A stretch of DNA of 64,000 nucleotides from ZC4RG20 sp036381515. GTDB lineage: Bacteria; Pseudomonadota; Gammaproteobacteria; Steroidobacterales; Rariloculaceae. The stretch covers positions 62,001 to 126,000 of the forward strand of contig DASVCR010000065.1 in the NCBI GenBank assembly GCA_036381515.1, written 5' to 3'. The notes below the pieces were generated by a model. The model was not told where the DNA came from, searched no databases, and was given only the letters and a program-made list of their open reading frames with translations. Below, piece after piece: positions 43,234 to 53,033 of this stretch. Numbering within the stretch: position 1 is the stretch's first letter; each line of letters starts with the position of its first letter. Both the position numbers and the translations under genes were made by a program.

Positions 43234-44319
43234 ATGAACGAACCGGCAGTGAATCTCGAGCCCGATGCGGCCGCCGCGGCGCAGTTCGCGGAGCGCCTGC
43301 TCAAGACGCTGAACGACGGCGCGTTGTGCCTGATGATCTCGATCGGCCATCGAACCGGCCTCTTCGACACGATGTCGACGATGGCGCCGTCGACGTCCGC
43401 CGAGATCGCCGCGCGCGCCGGCCTCGACGAGCGCTACGTGCGCGAGTGGCTCGGCGCGATGGTCACGTCGGGGATCGTCGAGTACGCGCCGCAAAGCGGC
43501 CGCTACGCGCTGCCGCGCGAGCACGCGGCGTCGCTCACCCGCGCCGCCGGGGCCGACAACATCGGCGTGTTCGCGCAGTACATCGGCACCCTCGCGAGCG
43601 TCGAGACGGACATCGTCGAGTGCTTCCGGAACGGCGGCGGCGTGCCGTACGAGAAGTACCCGCGCTTCCACGAGGTCATGGCCGAGGACAGCGGCCAGAG
43701 CGTGCTCTCGTCGCTCGAGACGCACATCCTGCCGCTCGTGCCGGGGCTCGTGGCGCGCCTCGAGCAAGGCATCACCGTGCTCGACCTGGGCTGCGGCCGC
43801 GGCCTCGTGCTGAAGCGCCTCGCAGAGCTCTTCCCGCGGAGCCGGTTCAAGGGCATCGATCTCTCGAGCGAGGCCGTCGCGTTCGCGAACGCGCAGAAGG
43901 CGGGACTCGACAACGTCGAGTACGTCGTCCGCGACCTGAGCGACTTCGACCGTTGGGCGGAGCCCGCGGCCTACGACCTCGTCACGACATTCGACGCGAT
44001 CCACGATCAGGCGCGGCCGCTGAACGTGCTGAGGGGCATCTACCGGACGCTCAAGGACGACGGCGTCTACCTGATGCAGGACATCCGCGGCTCGGGCCAC
44101 CACCACACGGACGCCGACCATCCGCTCGGCACGCTGCTCTATACGGTCTCGTGCATGCACTGCATGACGGTGTCGCTCGCGCAGGGCGGCGAAGGTCTCG
44201 GCGCGATGTGGGGCGAGCCGAAGGCTCGGGAGTATCTTTCGCGCGCCGGCTTCCGCACGGTCGAGACGCATCGACTCGCGCACGACATCCAGAACAACTG
44301 GTATGTCGTGAGGAAGTGA
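43234..44319 (+). CDS. SAM-dependent methyltransferase with winged-helix N-terminus
   Basis: The 361-aa protein has an N-terminal helical/winged-helix part (SIGHRTGLFDTM, TSAEIAARAGLDERYVREWL) as in O-methyltransferase-type enzymes. A SAM-binding domain follows with VLDLGCGRGLVLKRLAELFP, FKGIDLSSEAV and YDLVTTFDAIHDQARPLNVL. A GSGHHHTDAD segment near the C-terminus is unusual and might bind metal. It is divergent from the GlxA-type regulator and shares its control region; GAGGAGG lies upstream of the ATG. The substrate is unknown. Confidence 0.87.
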   Translation: MNEPAVNLEPDAAAAAQFAERLLKTLNDGALCLMISIGHRTGLFDTMSTMAPSTSAEIAARAGLDERYVREWLGAMVTSGIVEYAPQSGRYALPREHAASLTRAAGADNIGVFAQYIGTLASVETDIVECFRNGGGVPYEKYPRFHEVMAEDSGQSVLSSLETHILPLVPGLVARLEQGITVLDLGCGRGLVLKRLAELFPRSRFKGIDLSSEAVAFANAQKAGLDNVEYVVRDLSDFDRWAEPAAYDLVTTFDAIHDQARPLNVLRGIYRTLKDDGVYLMQDIRGSGHHHTDADHPLGTLLYTVSCMHCMTVSLAQGGEGLGAMWGEPKAREYLSRAGFRTVETHRLAHDIQNNWYVVRK

Positions 44320-44329
44320 CGGACGAGGG

Positions 44330-45460
44330 TCAGGACGGGCGCCGGTCCGCGAGCGGCACGTACGCGCGCGGACCGGGCCCGACGTACTCCGCGCTCGGCC
44401 TGATCAGCCTGTTGTCGGCGCGCTGCTCGAAGACGTGCGCGCACCACCCGCTCACGCGCGCACAGACGAAGATCGGCGTGAAGAGCCGCGTCGGAATGCC
44501 GAGGTAGTGATAGGTCAGCGCCGAGTAGAAGTCGGCGTTCGCGAAAAGCTTCTTCTCCTCCCACATCACGCGCTCGATCGCCTCGGCGACGCGAAAGAGC
44601 TCGGGGCGAGCGGCGTTCTCGGCGAGGCGCCGCGCCATCGCCTTGTTGAACGCGTTGCGCGGATCCGCGTTGCGATACACGCGGTGCCCGAAGCCCATGA
44701 TCCGCTCGCGGCGCGCGAGCATGCGGCGAACCTCGGCCTGCGCCTCCTCGGGCGTCGCGAACCGCTCGATCAGCTCCATCGCCGCCTCGTTCGCGCCGCC
44801 GTGCAGCGGCCCGCGCAGCGCGCCGATCGCGGCGGTCACGGCCGAGTAGAGGTCCGACATCGTCGACGCGACGACCCGCGCGGTGAACGTCGACGCGTTG
44901 AACTCGTGCTCGGCATAGAGCGTCAGCGACGTATCGAGCATCTCGCGCTCGGCGTCGCCGGGCCTTCGGCCGTGCAGCAGGTGCAGGAAGTGGCCGGCGA
45001 TCGATTCGTCGTCGGTGGCGGGATCGATCCGTGCGCCGTCCGCCTGGAACCGGTGCCAGTAGAGCAGCATCGACGGCAGCGCGGCGAGGAGCCGCGTCGC
45101 GATGTCGAGCTGGTCGCCGAAATCCGTTTCGGGCTCGAGCTGGCCGAGCAGCGAGCACCCGCTCCGCAGCACGTCCATCGGATGCGAGCTCGGCGGCATC
45201 GCTTCGAGGGCGGCGCGAAGCGGCGCCGGCAGCGTCCGCAGCGACGCGAGCCGTGCCCGAAAGCGCCGGAGGGCGTCGTCGTCCGGCAGCTCGCCGCAGA
45301 GCAGGAGCCACGCGACCTCCTCGAAGCTGCCGCGCTCGGCGAGATCGCCGACGTCGTACCCGCGGTACCTCAGGCTCTCGCCGTCCGCGCCGACCGTGCA
45401 GATCGCCGTGCGGCCGGCGACGACGCCGGCGAGGCCGGACGTGTTGCCGTTCCCCGTCAC
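44330..45460 (-). CDS. prpC: 2-methylcitrate synthase / citrate synthase
   Basis: The 376-aa length and start GLAGVVAGRTAICTVG with LRYRGYDVGDLAERGSFEEV fit the PrpC branch, which condenses propionyl-CoA (or acetyl-CoA) with oxaloacetate. Catalytic residues are His220 (GPLHGGANEA), His259 (GFGHRVY) and Asp310 (NADFYSAL); His185 fits the oxaloacetate site. No prpB or prpD lies nearby, so use in the methylcitrate or Krebs cycle cannot be decided. The GTG start has GGAG upstream. Confidence 0.88.
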   Translation of the reverse strand: MTGNGNTSGLAGVVAGRTAICTVGADGESLRYRGYDVGDLAERGSFEEVAWLLLCGELPDDDALRRFRARLASLRTLPAPLRAALEAMPPSSHPMDVLRSGCSLLGQLEPETDFGDQLDIATRLLAALPSMLLYWHRFQADGARIDPATDDESIAGHFLHLLHGRRPGDAEREMLDTSLTLYAEHEFNASTFTARVVASTMSDLYSAVTAAIGALRGPLHGGANEAAMELIERFATPEEAQAEVRRMLARRERIMGFGHRVYRNADPRNAFNKAMARRLAENAARPELFRVAEAIERVMWEEKKLFANADFYSALTYHYLGIPTRLFTPIFVCARVSGWCAHVFEQRADNRLIRPSAEYVGPGPRAYVPLADRRPS

Positions 45461-45709
45461 CGTTCTCCGTTCCTCCGCCGGTTACGGTTTCGAGTCTAGC
45501 GGGCCTCGCGCGGCGCGGCTACGCGGATCGTCGGCGCGTGCCGACGCGCGAGACGGCAGCGGGCATGCAAGAGGCGGCGTCGGGAACGGTTCGCGCGGAC
45601 GGGCGTCCGCCAACGAGCGCCGGAAGGGACGGAATTCGACCCGACGCAAGCACACAGAGAAACGCCGCGCCGTCGCGAGCTCCGACAGCGCGGCAGCCGC
45701 GCCCTTCCG

Positions 45710-46027
45710 CTAGTTCTGCGGCGGCGGGGTTATCGGCTCCTGCCCCGGCTCGGGCTGCGACTCCGGCGCAAGCGGATCGGTGCTGCTGCCGGCGTCCGGC
45801 TCGTCCTCGTTGATGATCGACGGTTCGATCTCGCGCTCGACCGAGCCGGGCGACGCGGGCTCGGGCTCGTCGACGGGCTCGCCCCGACCGATCTGAACGT
45901 CCGGCTCCGTCGCCGGCGGCGATCCGAGATCGTCCGCTGGCTCCAATCCGCCGTCCTACTGCTGCTCGCAGCCCGCGAGAATCCACCCGGCCAGGCCGAG
46001 GGAAATCAATGTCAGTGTCTTTCGCAT
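45710..46027 (-). pseudogene. Small lipoprotein gene interrupted by an in-frame TAG
   Basis: AAGGAG and an ATG at 46027 start a clear lipoprotein signal: MRKTLTLISLGLAGWILAGC, then EQQ. TAG follows at 45958-45956. The same frame then stays open for 82 codons, beginning DGGLEPADDLGS and running through a Pro/Glu/Asp-rich sequence to the stop at 45710. Such acidic, disordered linkers are typical after a lipobox. A recent stop mutation, a sequencing error or read-through are the options. If the stop is real, only a 23-aa lipoprotein is made. Confidence 0.65.
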
Positions 46028-46212
46028 GGCGTCTCCTTCAGTCAGTCCTTCGCTGTCGACTCGTTTCGGCTCGAGCGTCCCGAGGGTATCGAGCAATATC
46101 CATGCCACTGCCGGAAAGCACGTCCTGCGCGAGCCGGGCCGCCCGAATTCGCCGATATTGGTACGATGCGACGTACCGACCGCGGCCGCGCGGGGAAAGC
46201 GCGAGGACACGA

Positions 46213-47178
46213 ATGAACGACTCGAACGGCGTCTACTCGCGACGGACGGTGCTGATCGCGAGCGTCGGCGCAGCGATCGGCGCTGCGTCGCGCGCCGCGG
46301 TCGGCCAGGCGCCGCGCGCGGCCGAAGCGTCTCAATCCGGCAACAGTTCCGCGGAGCTCGACATGACCGGAAAAATCGCCCTCGTGACCGGATCGACCGA
46401 CGGCCTCGGACGTGCCGTCGCCCGCAGGCTCGGCGCGCTCGGCGCGACGGTGCTCGTGCACGGCCGCAACGTCGAACGCGGGGCCGACGCCGTGCGGGAG
46501 GTCGAGGCGGCGGGCGGCACGGCGTCGTTCTACCGCGCGGATTTCGCGTCGCTCGACGAGGTGCGCGCGCTCGCCGACACGCTGCTCGACCGATACGAGC
46601 GCCTCGACCTTGTGATCAACAATGCCGGCATCTGGACCGACGGCAGCGACGAGCGCCGCACGAGCGCCGACGGCCACGAGCTCGTGTTCGCCGTCAACTA
46701 CCTCGCGGGCTACCTGCTGACGCATCGCCTGCTGCCGCTGATCGTGCGCAGCGCGCCGGCGCGCATCGTCAACGTGTCGTCGCTCGCGCAGCAGCCGATC
46801 GACTTCGACGACGTGATGCTCGAGCGCGGGTTCTCCGCGGGGCGCGCCTATGCGCAAAGCAAGCTCGCGCAGGTGATGTTCACGATCGATCTCGCGCGCG
46901 AGCTCGACGGCACGGGCGTCACCGTCAACAGCCTCCATCCGGCGACGCTGATGGACACGACGATGGTCGAGAAGGCGGGGGCGACGCCGCGCAGCTCGGT
47001 CGACGAAGGCGCGGAGGCGGTGATGCATCTCGCGACGTCGCCGGCGCTCGAAGGACGCTCCGGGCTCTTCTTCAACGGCCTGCGCGAGGCACGGGCGCAC
47101 GCACAGGCCTACGACGAGGACGCACGCGCGAAGCTGCGCGCGCTCAGTGACGAGCTGACCGGCGTCGGGCGCGCGTGA
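46213..47178 (+). CDS. Tat-signal short-chain dehydrogenase/reductase
   Basis: The 321-aa protein has a twin-arginine motif (YSRRTVLIASVGAAIGAA) before a classical SDR domain. The domain has TGSTDGLG (59-66), NNAG, Ser189/190 and Tyr213/Lys217 in YAQSK; RN at the second-strand end suggests NADP(H). It is close to the retinol/WW-domain-oxidoreductase-like branch. An exported SDR needs a cofactor supply outside the cytoplasm, so the signal may be vestigial or the protein may fold before export. Substrate unknown. Confidence 0.85.
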   Translation: MNDSNGVYSRRTVLIASVGAAIGAASRAAVGQAPRAAEASQSGNSSAELDMTGKIALVTGSTDGLGRAVARRLGALGATVLVHGRNVERGADAVREVEAAGGTASFYRADFASLDEVRALADTLLDRYERLDLVINNAGIWTDGSDERRTSADGHELVFAVNYLAGYLLTHRLLPLIVRSAPARIVNVSSLAQQPIDFDDVMLERGFSAGRAYAQSKLAQVMFTIDLARELDGTGVTVNSLHPATLMDTTMVEKAGATPRSSVDEGAEAVMHLATSPALEGRSGLFFNGLREARAHAQAYDEDARAKLRALSDELTGVGRA

Positions 47179-47226
47179 GCGTTGCCGATCGGCAACGCCG
47201 CGAGCCTGTCGACGCCCGATCGGCGC

Positions 47227-47661
47227 TCACACGATCTTGTATTCCGAGGCGACCTTGCCGGCCGCCCACGTGACGACCGACTGGATGCGCGGCACCGTCA
47301 GGCGCAGCGCTTCGCCGAGATCGACCCAACGGTACTCGTGATGCTCGGGGCGGCCGAGGTCGGGATTCACCGGCAGCTCGAGCCGCTCCCGGCGGGTCCT
47401 CGCGACGTAATAGCGCGCGACCTTGTTGCCCGAGTACGGGGGCGTCTCGTAGAAGTCGTGCCCCCACGGGAACTCGAGGTCGTCGATGCCGGTTTCCTCG
47501 GCGGTCTCGCGTATCGCCGCATCGAGCGGCTCCTCGCCGGCTTCGACGAGACCCTTCGGGCAGTCCCAGTTGCGGTACGCCCTGAGCAGCAGGAACCGCG
47601 CTCCGTCCGCGGTCTCGCGCACGACGACGACGCCGGCGGCAAGCGTGGGTTTCGACGGCAT
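47227..47661 (-). CDS. Nudix hydrolase
   Basis: The 144-aa protein carries the full Nudix box, G-x5-E-x7-REtAEEtGi (37-59), and begins with the typical AAGVVVVRET strand. The pattern WDCPKGLVEAGEEP resembles bis(5'-nucleosyl)-tetraphosphatases (Ap4A hydrolases) of the MutT-like group. The gene is convergent with the SDR and 48 bp from it. The exact nucleotide substrate is not fixed by sequence. Confidence 0.92.
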   Translation of the reverse strand: MPSKPTLAAGVVVVRETADGARFLLLRAYRNWDCPKGLVEAGEEPLDAAIRETAEETGIDDLEFPWGHDFYETPPYSGNKVARYYVARTRRERLELPVNPDLGRPEHHEYRWVDLGEALRLTVPRIQSVVTWAAGKVASEYKIV

Positions 47662-47752
47662 GCGCCCAGTATAGACGTTGCGCGCACTCGTCCGACGCGG
47701 CCGTGCCCGGAGGCCGCGAGCAAGCGCCGTGCCGCGTCCGCTCGCGCGGCCG

Positions 47753-49171
47753 CTATTCGTCCGATCCGCCGGCGCCCGGCCGCTCCCAGCCGCCGCCGAG
47801 CGCCTGGTAGAAGTTCAGCATCGCGTTCAGCCGCTGCAGCTTGTTGTCGAGCACCGCGGTACGCGCGGAGAACAGCGTGTTCTGCGCATTGAGCACGCTC
47901 TGGTAATCGATGACGCCCTCCTCGTAGCGCAGCGTCGCGATCCGCTCCGCCTCCTCCGCCGCCTCGAGGTTGCGCAGCGCGACGGCGCTCTGCCGCTCGA
48001 GCAGCGCGATCTGGTTCAGCTGCACCTCGATCTCGTTGAACGCCGCGAGGACGGCGCGCTGGTAGTTCGCAAGGCTGTTCTCCAGCGTGAGACGGGCCTG
48101 CTCGACGTTGCGCCGCCGCTGGCCGTTGTCGAGCAGCGTCTGCATCAGGTTCGCGCCGAGATTGAGCGACGTGTTCGCCGACGACAGCAGGTTCACGAGC
48201 GCGGGGCTCGTCGCCGTCTCGCTCGCCGTCAACGAGATCTGCGGGAAGAAGTTCCTGCGCACCGCCGTCACGTTCGCCGCGGAGCCGCGCAGGCTCGCCT
48301 CGGCCTGCACGAGGTCCGGGCGCCGGACCAGGAGCTCCGACGGCAGCCCCGGCTGCACGGCCGGAACGACGACGTCCCGCAGCGACTCCGCCTCGACGTC
48401 GAAGCCGTGGACGCTCCTGCCGACCAGGAGCGCCAGCGACGCGCGGGCCGACAGCTCGTTCTGGCGCAGGCTTTCGATGTTGGTCCGCTCCCGCTCGACG
48501 ACGATGCTCTGCTGCAGCTCCTCGATCGGAACGGCGATGCCGCTCGCGACCCGTGCGCGCGCGATCGCGTAGACGATCTCGGCGTTCGCGAGGTTCTGCT
48601 CCGCGGCTTCGATGCGGTCGCGGATCAGCAGGATCTGAAAGTACGTCGACGCGGCGGTCGTGAGCGTGTTCAGCCGGAGCGACGCGATCTGCGCGATGCG
48701 CGAATCGTAATCCGCGACCGCCCTCTGGTACGCGGCCGGCCGGCTCAGGATGCCGCCGTACGAGACCGAGCCCGTGAGCTGGAACGGTCCGCTCGAGTTG
48801 TTCGAGCTGCCGTTGCCGCCGATGTCCGTGCGGGTATACGACGTGCCGGTGCCGAGCGAGACAGTCGGCGTCGGCCACAGGCTGAAGCCCGCCTCCCGCA
48901 GCGCGATCTGCGCGGCGATCAAGTTGCGCTCGTTGTTCGCGAGGTCGAGGTTGTGCTCGAGCACGTCCTCGATCAGCCGGCTGAGCTCCGGGCTCTCGAA
49001 GCTGTGCCACCAGTCGAGGTCCGGCCAGACGGCCGCCTCCTCGTCGATCGGTCCCTGCCATGCGGCCGGGACGACGTCGTCGGGAAGAGGCGGCGGCTCG
49101 ATCGTCGCGCAACCGCAAGCCACAACGAGCGGCGCCCCGAGCGCCGCGCACCGCGAAATCCATCTACTCAT
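47753..49171 (-). CDS. Outer-membrane efflux lipoprotein (NodT/TolC family)
   Basis: The 472-aa protein has a lipoprotein signal (APLVVACGCA), then two OEP repeats, each with paired long helices: SPELSRLIEDVLEHNLDLA and LVRRPDLVQAEASLRGSAAN, and a beta-barrel part with PTPTVSLGTGTSY. This is the outer-membrane duct for a MacAB-type pump. It overlaps macB by 8 nt and is the last gene of the macA-macB-nodT operon. Confidence 0.93.
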   Translation of the reverse strand: MSRWISRCAALGAPLVVACGCATIEPPPLPDDVVPAAWQGPIDEEAAVWPDLDWWHSFESPELSRLIEDVLEHNLDLANNERNLIAAQIALREAGFSLWPTPTVSLGTGTSYTRTDIGGNGSSNNSSGPFQLTGSVSYGGILSRPAAYQRAVADYDSRIAQIASLRLNTLTTAASTYFQILLIRDRIEAAEQNLANAEIVYAIARARVASGIAVPIEELQQSIVVERERTNIESLRQNELSARASLALLVGRSVHGFDVEAESLRDVVVPAVQPGLPSELLVRRPDLVQAEASLRGSAANVTAVRRNFFPQISLTASETATSPALVNLLSSANTSLNLGANLMQTLLDNGQRRRNVEQARLTLENSLANYQRAVLAAFNEIEVQLNQIALLERQSAVALRNLEAAEEAERIATLRYEEGVIDYQSVLNAQNTLFSARTAVLDNKLQRLNAMLNFYQALGGGWERPGAGGSDE

Positions 49172-51212
49172 TGGCCAACGCCACTACCGGATCGAGACGA
49201 GAGGCTTTGTGCGCAGGCGCGAAACCGAAGACGAGGCCCGTTCCGGCGGCGCAGCAGAACGCGAGGATCATCGGCCAGCTCTTGAAGACGACGTCGATGC
49301 CGGCGAAGTCCTGCACGATCAGCGCGGCGCCGATGCCGAGCGCGACGCCGACCAGGCCGCCGACGGCGGACACGACGACGGCCTCGGACAGAAACTGCGC
49401 GAGGATGTCGCGCTGCCGCGCGCCGGTCGCCATGCGGACGCCGATCTCGCGCGTGCGCTCGGTGACCGACACGAGCATGATGTTCATCACGCCGATGCCG
49501 CCGACGAGGAGCGAGATCGCCGCGATCGAGCCGAGCAGCATCGTCGTCGTCTGCTGCGCGGCCTCGACGGTCTCGAGCAGCTCGGCGGCGTTGAAGATCC
49601 GGAAGTCCTCGACGCCGTGCCTCGCGGTCATGAACTCGATCAGGTCCCTCTCGGTCTTCTTGATCTGCGCGATGTCCTCGACGACGACCGAGATCTGCCG
49701 CGCGAATTTCTCGCCGAAGAGACGCAGCGCGCCGGTCTTCAGCGGCACGTAGACCATGTCGTCCTGATCGCCGCCGCCCATGCTCGCGGAGCCGCCTTTG
49801 CGGGTCAGCACGCCGATGACCTGGAACGGCACGTTGCGGATCAGGATGTACTCGCCGAGCGGGTCCTCGCCGTTCGGAAAGAGCTCGTCCGCGACGGTCG
49901 CTCCGAGCACGGCGACGGCCGTGTAGGTCTCGCTGTCCTCGCGCGTGAAGAAGACGCCGCGCGCGAGCGGCCAGTTGCGCGCCTCGGGCAGCGTCTCCGA
50001 CGTCGCGGTGATGTTCGTGCGGTAGTCCTGCCTGCCCCAGCGGACGGTCTGCTGCCCTTGCAGCTCGGGCAGCGTGTACGCGACGTTCGGCACGCCTTCG
50101 AGGATCGCATCCGCATCCTCGAACGTCAGCGTCGACGGCATGTTGCGCCGCTGTCCCTCCGCGCGCGCCGGCTGCAGCTGCAGCACGTCCGTGCCGATCG
50201 AGCTGATCCGCTCGACGATGTCCTGCGCGGCGCCCTCGCCGATCGCGAGCATCGTGACGACCGACGCGACGCCGATCACGATGCCGAGCAGCGTCAGGAA
50301 CGTGCGGAAGATGTTCGCGTGCAGCGAGCGCATCGCCATGCGGATCGCCTCGCCCATCCCCGCGAGCATCGACGACGCCTTGCGGCTCATGAAGAGCTCG
50401 CGAAGCTTCGCGTTGTGCTTCGGGTCGATCGCGCCGTCCGGGTGCCCGGAATCCCCGACGACCTGGCCGTCGCGGAGCTCGATCACGCGATCGGCATGCG
50501 CGGCGACGTTCGGATCGTGCGTGATCAGGATCACGGTGTGACCGTCGCGCGCGAGGCCCTCGAGGAGCGCCATGACCTCGACGCCGCTGCGCGAGTCGAG
50601 CGCGCCGGTAGGCTCGTCGGCAAGTATCACGCTGCCGCCGTTCATCAGCGCGCGGGCGATCGATACGCGCTGCTGCTGACCGCCGGACAGCTGGTTCGGC
50701 CGATGATCGAGCCGATCGCCGAGGCCTAAGGACGACAGCAGCGACTCGGCGCGGATCGCGCGCTCGACGGCCGGCATGCCGGCATAGATGCCGGGGACCT
50801 CGACGTTCTCCCTGGCCGTTTCGGTCGCGAGCAGGTTGTAGCTCTGGAAGACGAAGCCGAACGCCTCGCGCCTGAGCCATGCGAGGCCGTCCGCATCGAA
50901 CGTCTGGATGTTGCGGCCGGCGAACAGATACGCGCCGCTCGTCGGCCGATCGAGACACCCGAGGATGTTCATCAGCGTCGACTTTCCGGAGCCGGACTGG
51001 CCGACGATCGCGACGAACTCGCCCGGGTAGATCTTGAGGTCGACGTTCCGCAGCGCGCGCACCTCGACGCCGCCGTCCGTGATGAACGTGCGGCAGAGGT
51101 TGCGCAATTCCATCAGCGGAATCGCGACTTCCGTGCTGGCGACGCTCGCCGCGTCGTCCGGGACGAGCTCGCGAAGCGCGGCGCTCCCCGCGTCGAGCGC
51201 ATAGCTGCTCAT
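49164..51212 (-). CDS. macB: MacB-like ABC transporter, ATPase fused to permease
   Basis: The 682-aa protein joins an N-terminal ABC ATPase to a four-helix permease with a large periplasmic MacB core domain. The ATPase has Walker A GQSGSGKST (71-79), signature LSGGQQQR, Walker B VILADEPTGALD and the His switch LITHD; the permease ends with VGGIGVMNIMLVSVTERTREIG. MacB pumps move substrates such as macrolides, siderophores or peptides out of the periplasm through an outer-membrane duct. The first 30 residues extend beyond the usual start. Confidence 0.95.
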   Translation of the reverse strand: MSSYALDAGSAALRELVPDDAASVASTEVAIPLMELRNLCRTFITDGGVEVRALRNVDLKIYPGEFVAIVGQSGSGKSTLMNILGCLDRPTSGAYLFAGRNIQTFDADGLAWLRREAFGFVFQSYNLLATETARENVEVPGIYAGMPAVERAIRAESLLSSLGLGDRLDHRPNQLSGGQQQRVSIARALMNGGSVILADEPTGALDSRSGVEVMALLEGLARDGHTVILITHDPNVAAHADRVIELRDGQVVGDSGHPDGAIDPKHNAKLRELFMSRKASSMLAGMGEAIRMAMRSLHANIFRTFLTLLGIVIGVASVVTMLAIGEGAAQDIVERISSIGTDVLQLQPARAEGQRRNMPSTLTFEDADAILEGVPNVAYTLPELQGQQTVRWGRQDYRTNITATSETLPEARNWPLARGVFFTREDSETYTAVAVLGATVADELFPNGEDPLGEYILIRNVPFQVIGVLTRKGGSASMGGGDQDDMVYVPLKTGALRLFGEKFARQISVVVEDIAQIKKTERDLIEFMTARHGVEDFRIFNAAELLETVEAAQQTTTMLLGSIAAISLLVGGIGVMNIMLVSVTERTREIGVRMATGARQRDILAQFLSEAVVVSAVGGLVGVALGIGAALIVQDFAGIDVVFKSWPMILAFCCAAGTGLVFGFAPAHKASRLDPVVALANE

Positions 51213-51214
51213 GG

Positions 51215-52774
51215 TCAGAAGAACCGCATTCCCGGCGGACCGCGGAAACCGCGATCGCGGTTGTCGTTGTTGCGGGACTGTTCGTCGGGCGCCTCGGCCT
51301 GGACGATGCCCGCGATCACTCGGTCGCCCGGCTCGAGCCCCGAGATCACCTCGGCGGATACGCGGCTCATCACGCCGACGAGGATCTCGCGCTCCTCGAT
51401 CGTGCCGTCGTCGTGCACGACGCGGACCGTCGCGGCCCGCGGCACGTTCTCGGCGCCGCCGGCCGGGCGTCCCGCAAAGCCGCCCGCCGCGGCGCCGCCG
51501 AATCCGCCGCGCGGACCCGCGAGCTCGCCGGGGCCGCCGTCGCCGCCGGGGCCTCGGAACGCGCCCGCGGGAAACTCGGGCGGCGGTCCTTCACCGCGCG
51601 GGAAATCGCCGCGCGGAAAGCCGCCCTGTGGGAACCCGCCTTGTGGGAACCCGCCTTGGGGGAACCCTCCCTGCGGAAAACCGCCCGCGCGCCCGCCGGC
51701 CATGCCGCCCTGCGCGGCCGCGCCGCCCGCGACCCGCCCCGCCGCGCCGCGGCCCGGCGCGTCCTTGAACGTGAGCGCGCCGAGCGGGACGGTCAGCACG
51801 TCGTACGCCGCCGACGTGACGAAGTAGACCTGCGTGGTCATGCCCGAGCGCAGCGCGCCGTCCGTGTTGTCGACGTCGAAAAGCCCCGGATAGAGCACGA
51901 CGTTGTTCTCGGTGGTCGGCGACGGCAGGATCTGCTCGAGCTTGCCGTACCAGCGCCGCTGACCGCCGCCGAGCGTCGTGAAGTACACGTCCATCCCCTC
52001 GTGGATGCGGCCGATGTCCGCCTCGGAGATCTCGGTCTTCACCGTCATCGTCGAAAGATCGGCGATCCGCAGAATCGTCGGCGTCGACTGATTCGCGTTC
52101 AGCGTGACGCCCTCCGTCAGCAGCACCTCGACGACGGTCCCCGAGAGCGGCGCCTTGATCTGCGTGAACTCGAGCTGCGTCTTTTCCGTCTCGAGCGAAG
52201 CCTCGTTCTGCTGGATCTGCGCGATGAGCTGCTCGAGGCTCGCCTGCGCGGACATGTAGCTGTTGCGCGCGTTCTGGTATTCGAGCTCGCTCGTCGCGTT
52301 CTCCCGCCACAGCCGCTCCTGACGCTCGGCGTTCTGCCTCGCGAGATCGAGCGCCGCTTGTCTCGCCTGTACCTGGGAGCGCAGCGCGTCGATGCTCGCC
52401 TCGCTCGCCCTGACGCGGTTCGCCTGCACGCGCGCGTCGATCTCGGCGAGCAGCTCTCCCTCCTCGACGTAGTCGCCGACCTCGACGTACAGCCTCTGAA
52501 GCTGTCCCGACACCTGCGCGCCGACGTCGACGATGCGGCTCGGCTCGAGCTTGCCGGCCGCCGCGATCGTGTTCTCGATGTCGCCATAGCCGATCGTGAC
52601 GATCAGGGGCTGGTCCTCGACGACCGTCTCGCGAGACTGGTGCCAGTACCACCCGCCTGCGGCGACGGCGACGACGCCGACGAGCACGAGCACGTTCCGC
52701 CGGCGCCTTCGCTTGCGGGCAATGAGGTAGTGCTCGCCTGCTCCCGAGACCTCGGTCGTCTTAGTGTTATCCAT
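51215..52774 (-). CDS. macA: MacA-like periplasmic adaptor with Gly-rich insertion
   Basis: The 519-aa adaptor has an N-terminal anchor (VLVLVGVVAVAAGGWYWHQ), a lipoyl half (IENTIAAAGKLEPSRIVDVG), a long coiled coil (SIDALRSQVQARQAALDLARQ) and the beta-barrel and membrane-proximal domains. Between TVPLGALTFK and ATVRVVHDDG lies a Gly/Phe/Pro-rich insert of about 100 residues with repeated GGFPQ and GGFPR units, absent from usual MacA. The ATG at 52774 was chosen; a TTG at 52798 is possible. First gene of the pump operon. Confidence 0.92.
   Translation of the reverse strand: MDNTKTTEVSGAGEHYLIARKRRRRRNVLVLVGVVAVAAGGWYWHQSRETVVEDQPLIVTIGYGDIENTIAAAGKLEPSRIVDVGAQVSGQLQRLYVEVGDYVEEGELLAEIDARVQANRVRASEASIDALRSQVQARQAALDLARQNAERQERLWRENATSELEYQNARNSYMSAQASLEQLIAQIQQNEASLETEKTQLEFTQIKAPLSGTVVEVLLTEGVTLNANQSTPTILRIADLSTMTVKTEISEADIGRIHEGMDVYFTTLGGGQRRWYGKLEQILPSPTTENNVVLYPGLFDVDNTDGALRSGMTTQVYFVTSAAYDVLTVPLGALTFKDAPGRGAAGRVAGGAAAQGGMAGGRAGGFPQGGFPQGGFPQGGFPQGGFPRGDFPRGEGPPPEFPAGAFRGPGGDGGPGELAGPRGGFGGAAAGGFAGRPAGGAENVPRAATVRVVHDDGTIEEREILVGVMSRVSAEVISGLEPGDRVIAGIVQAEAPDEQSRNNDNRDRGFRGPPGMRFF
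51606..51680 (-). repeat. 15-bp tandem repeat inside macA, five units
   Basis: Units of 15 bp such as CCGCCTTGTGGGAAC occur at 51621, 51636, 51651 and, changed, at 51606 and 51666. They encode GGFPQ-type pentads. The period is a multiple of three, so copy number can vary in frame. Confidence 0.8.
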
Positions 52775-53033
52775 GACCTTATGATTCCTGACTCGCAAGG
52801 CAGTCGTGTCGCTGCGACGACCGTCCCTCCCACCGGCCGCAGCAGGAGCACTAACTTAACTTACGGGCACGGCACTGTCCCTTCAGAAGGCCCAAGATTT
52901 GTTGTTTCTGCCCGGCGAGATCGAACCGGACGCGGAAGTACCGCGAACGGCGTTGCATGCAAGCGGCAGGCTTCTCGCGACGCGGTTCACACTCCCCGTG
53001 GCCGGATCGTGTGCCGCGCGTGAACGTCGCGGG

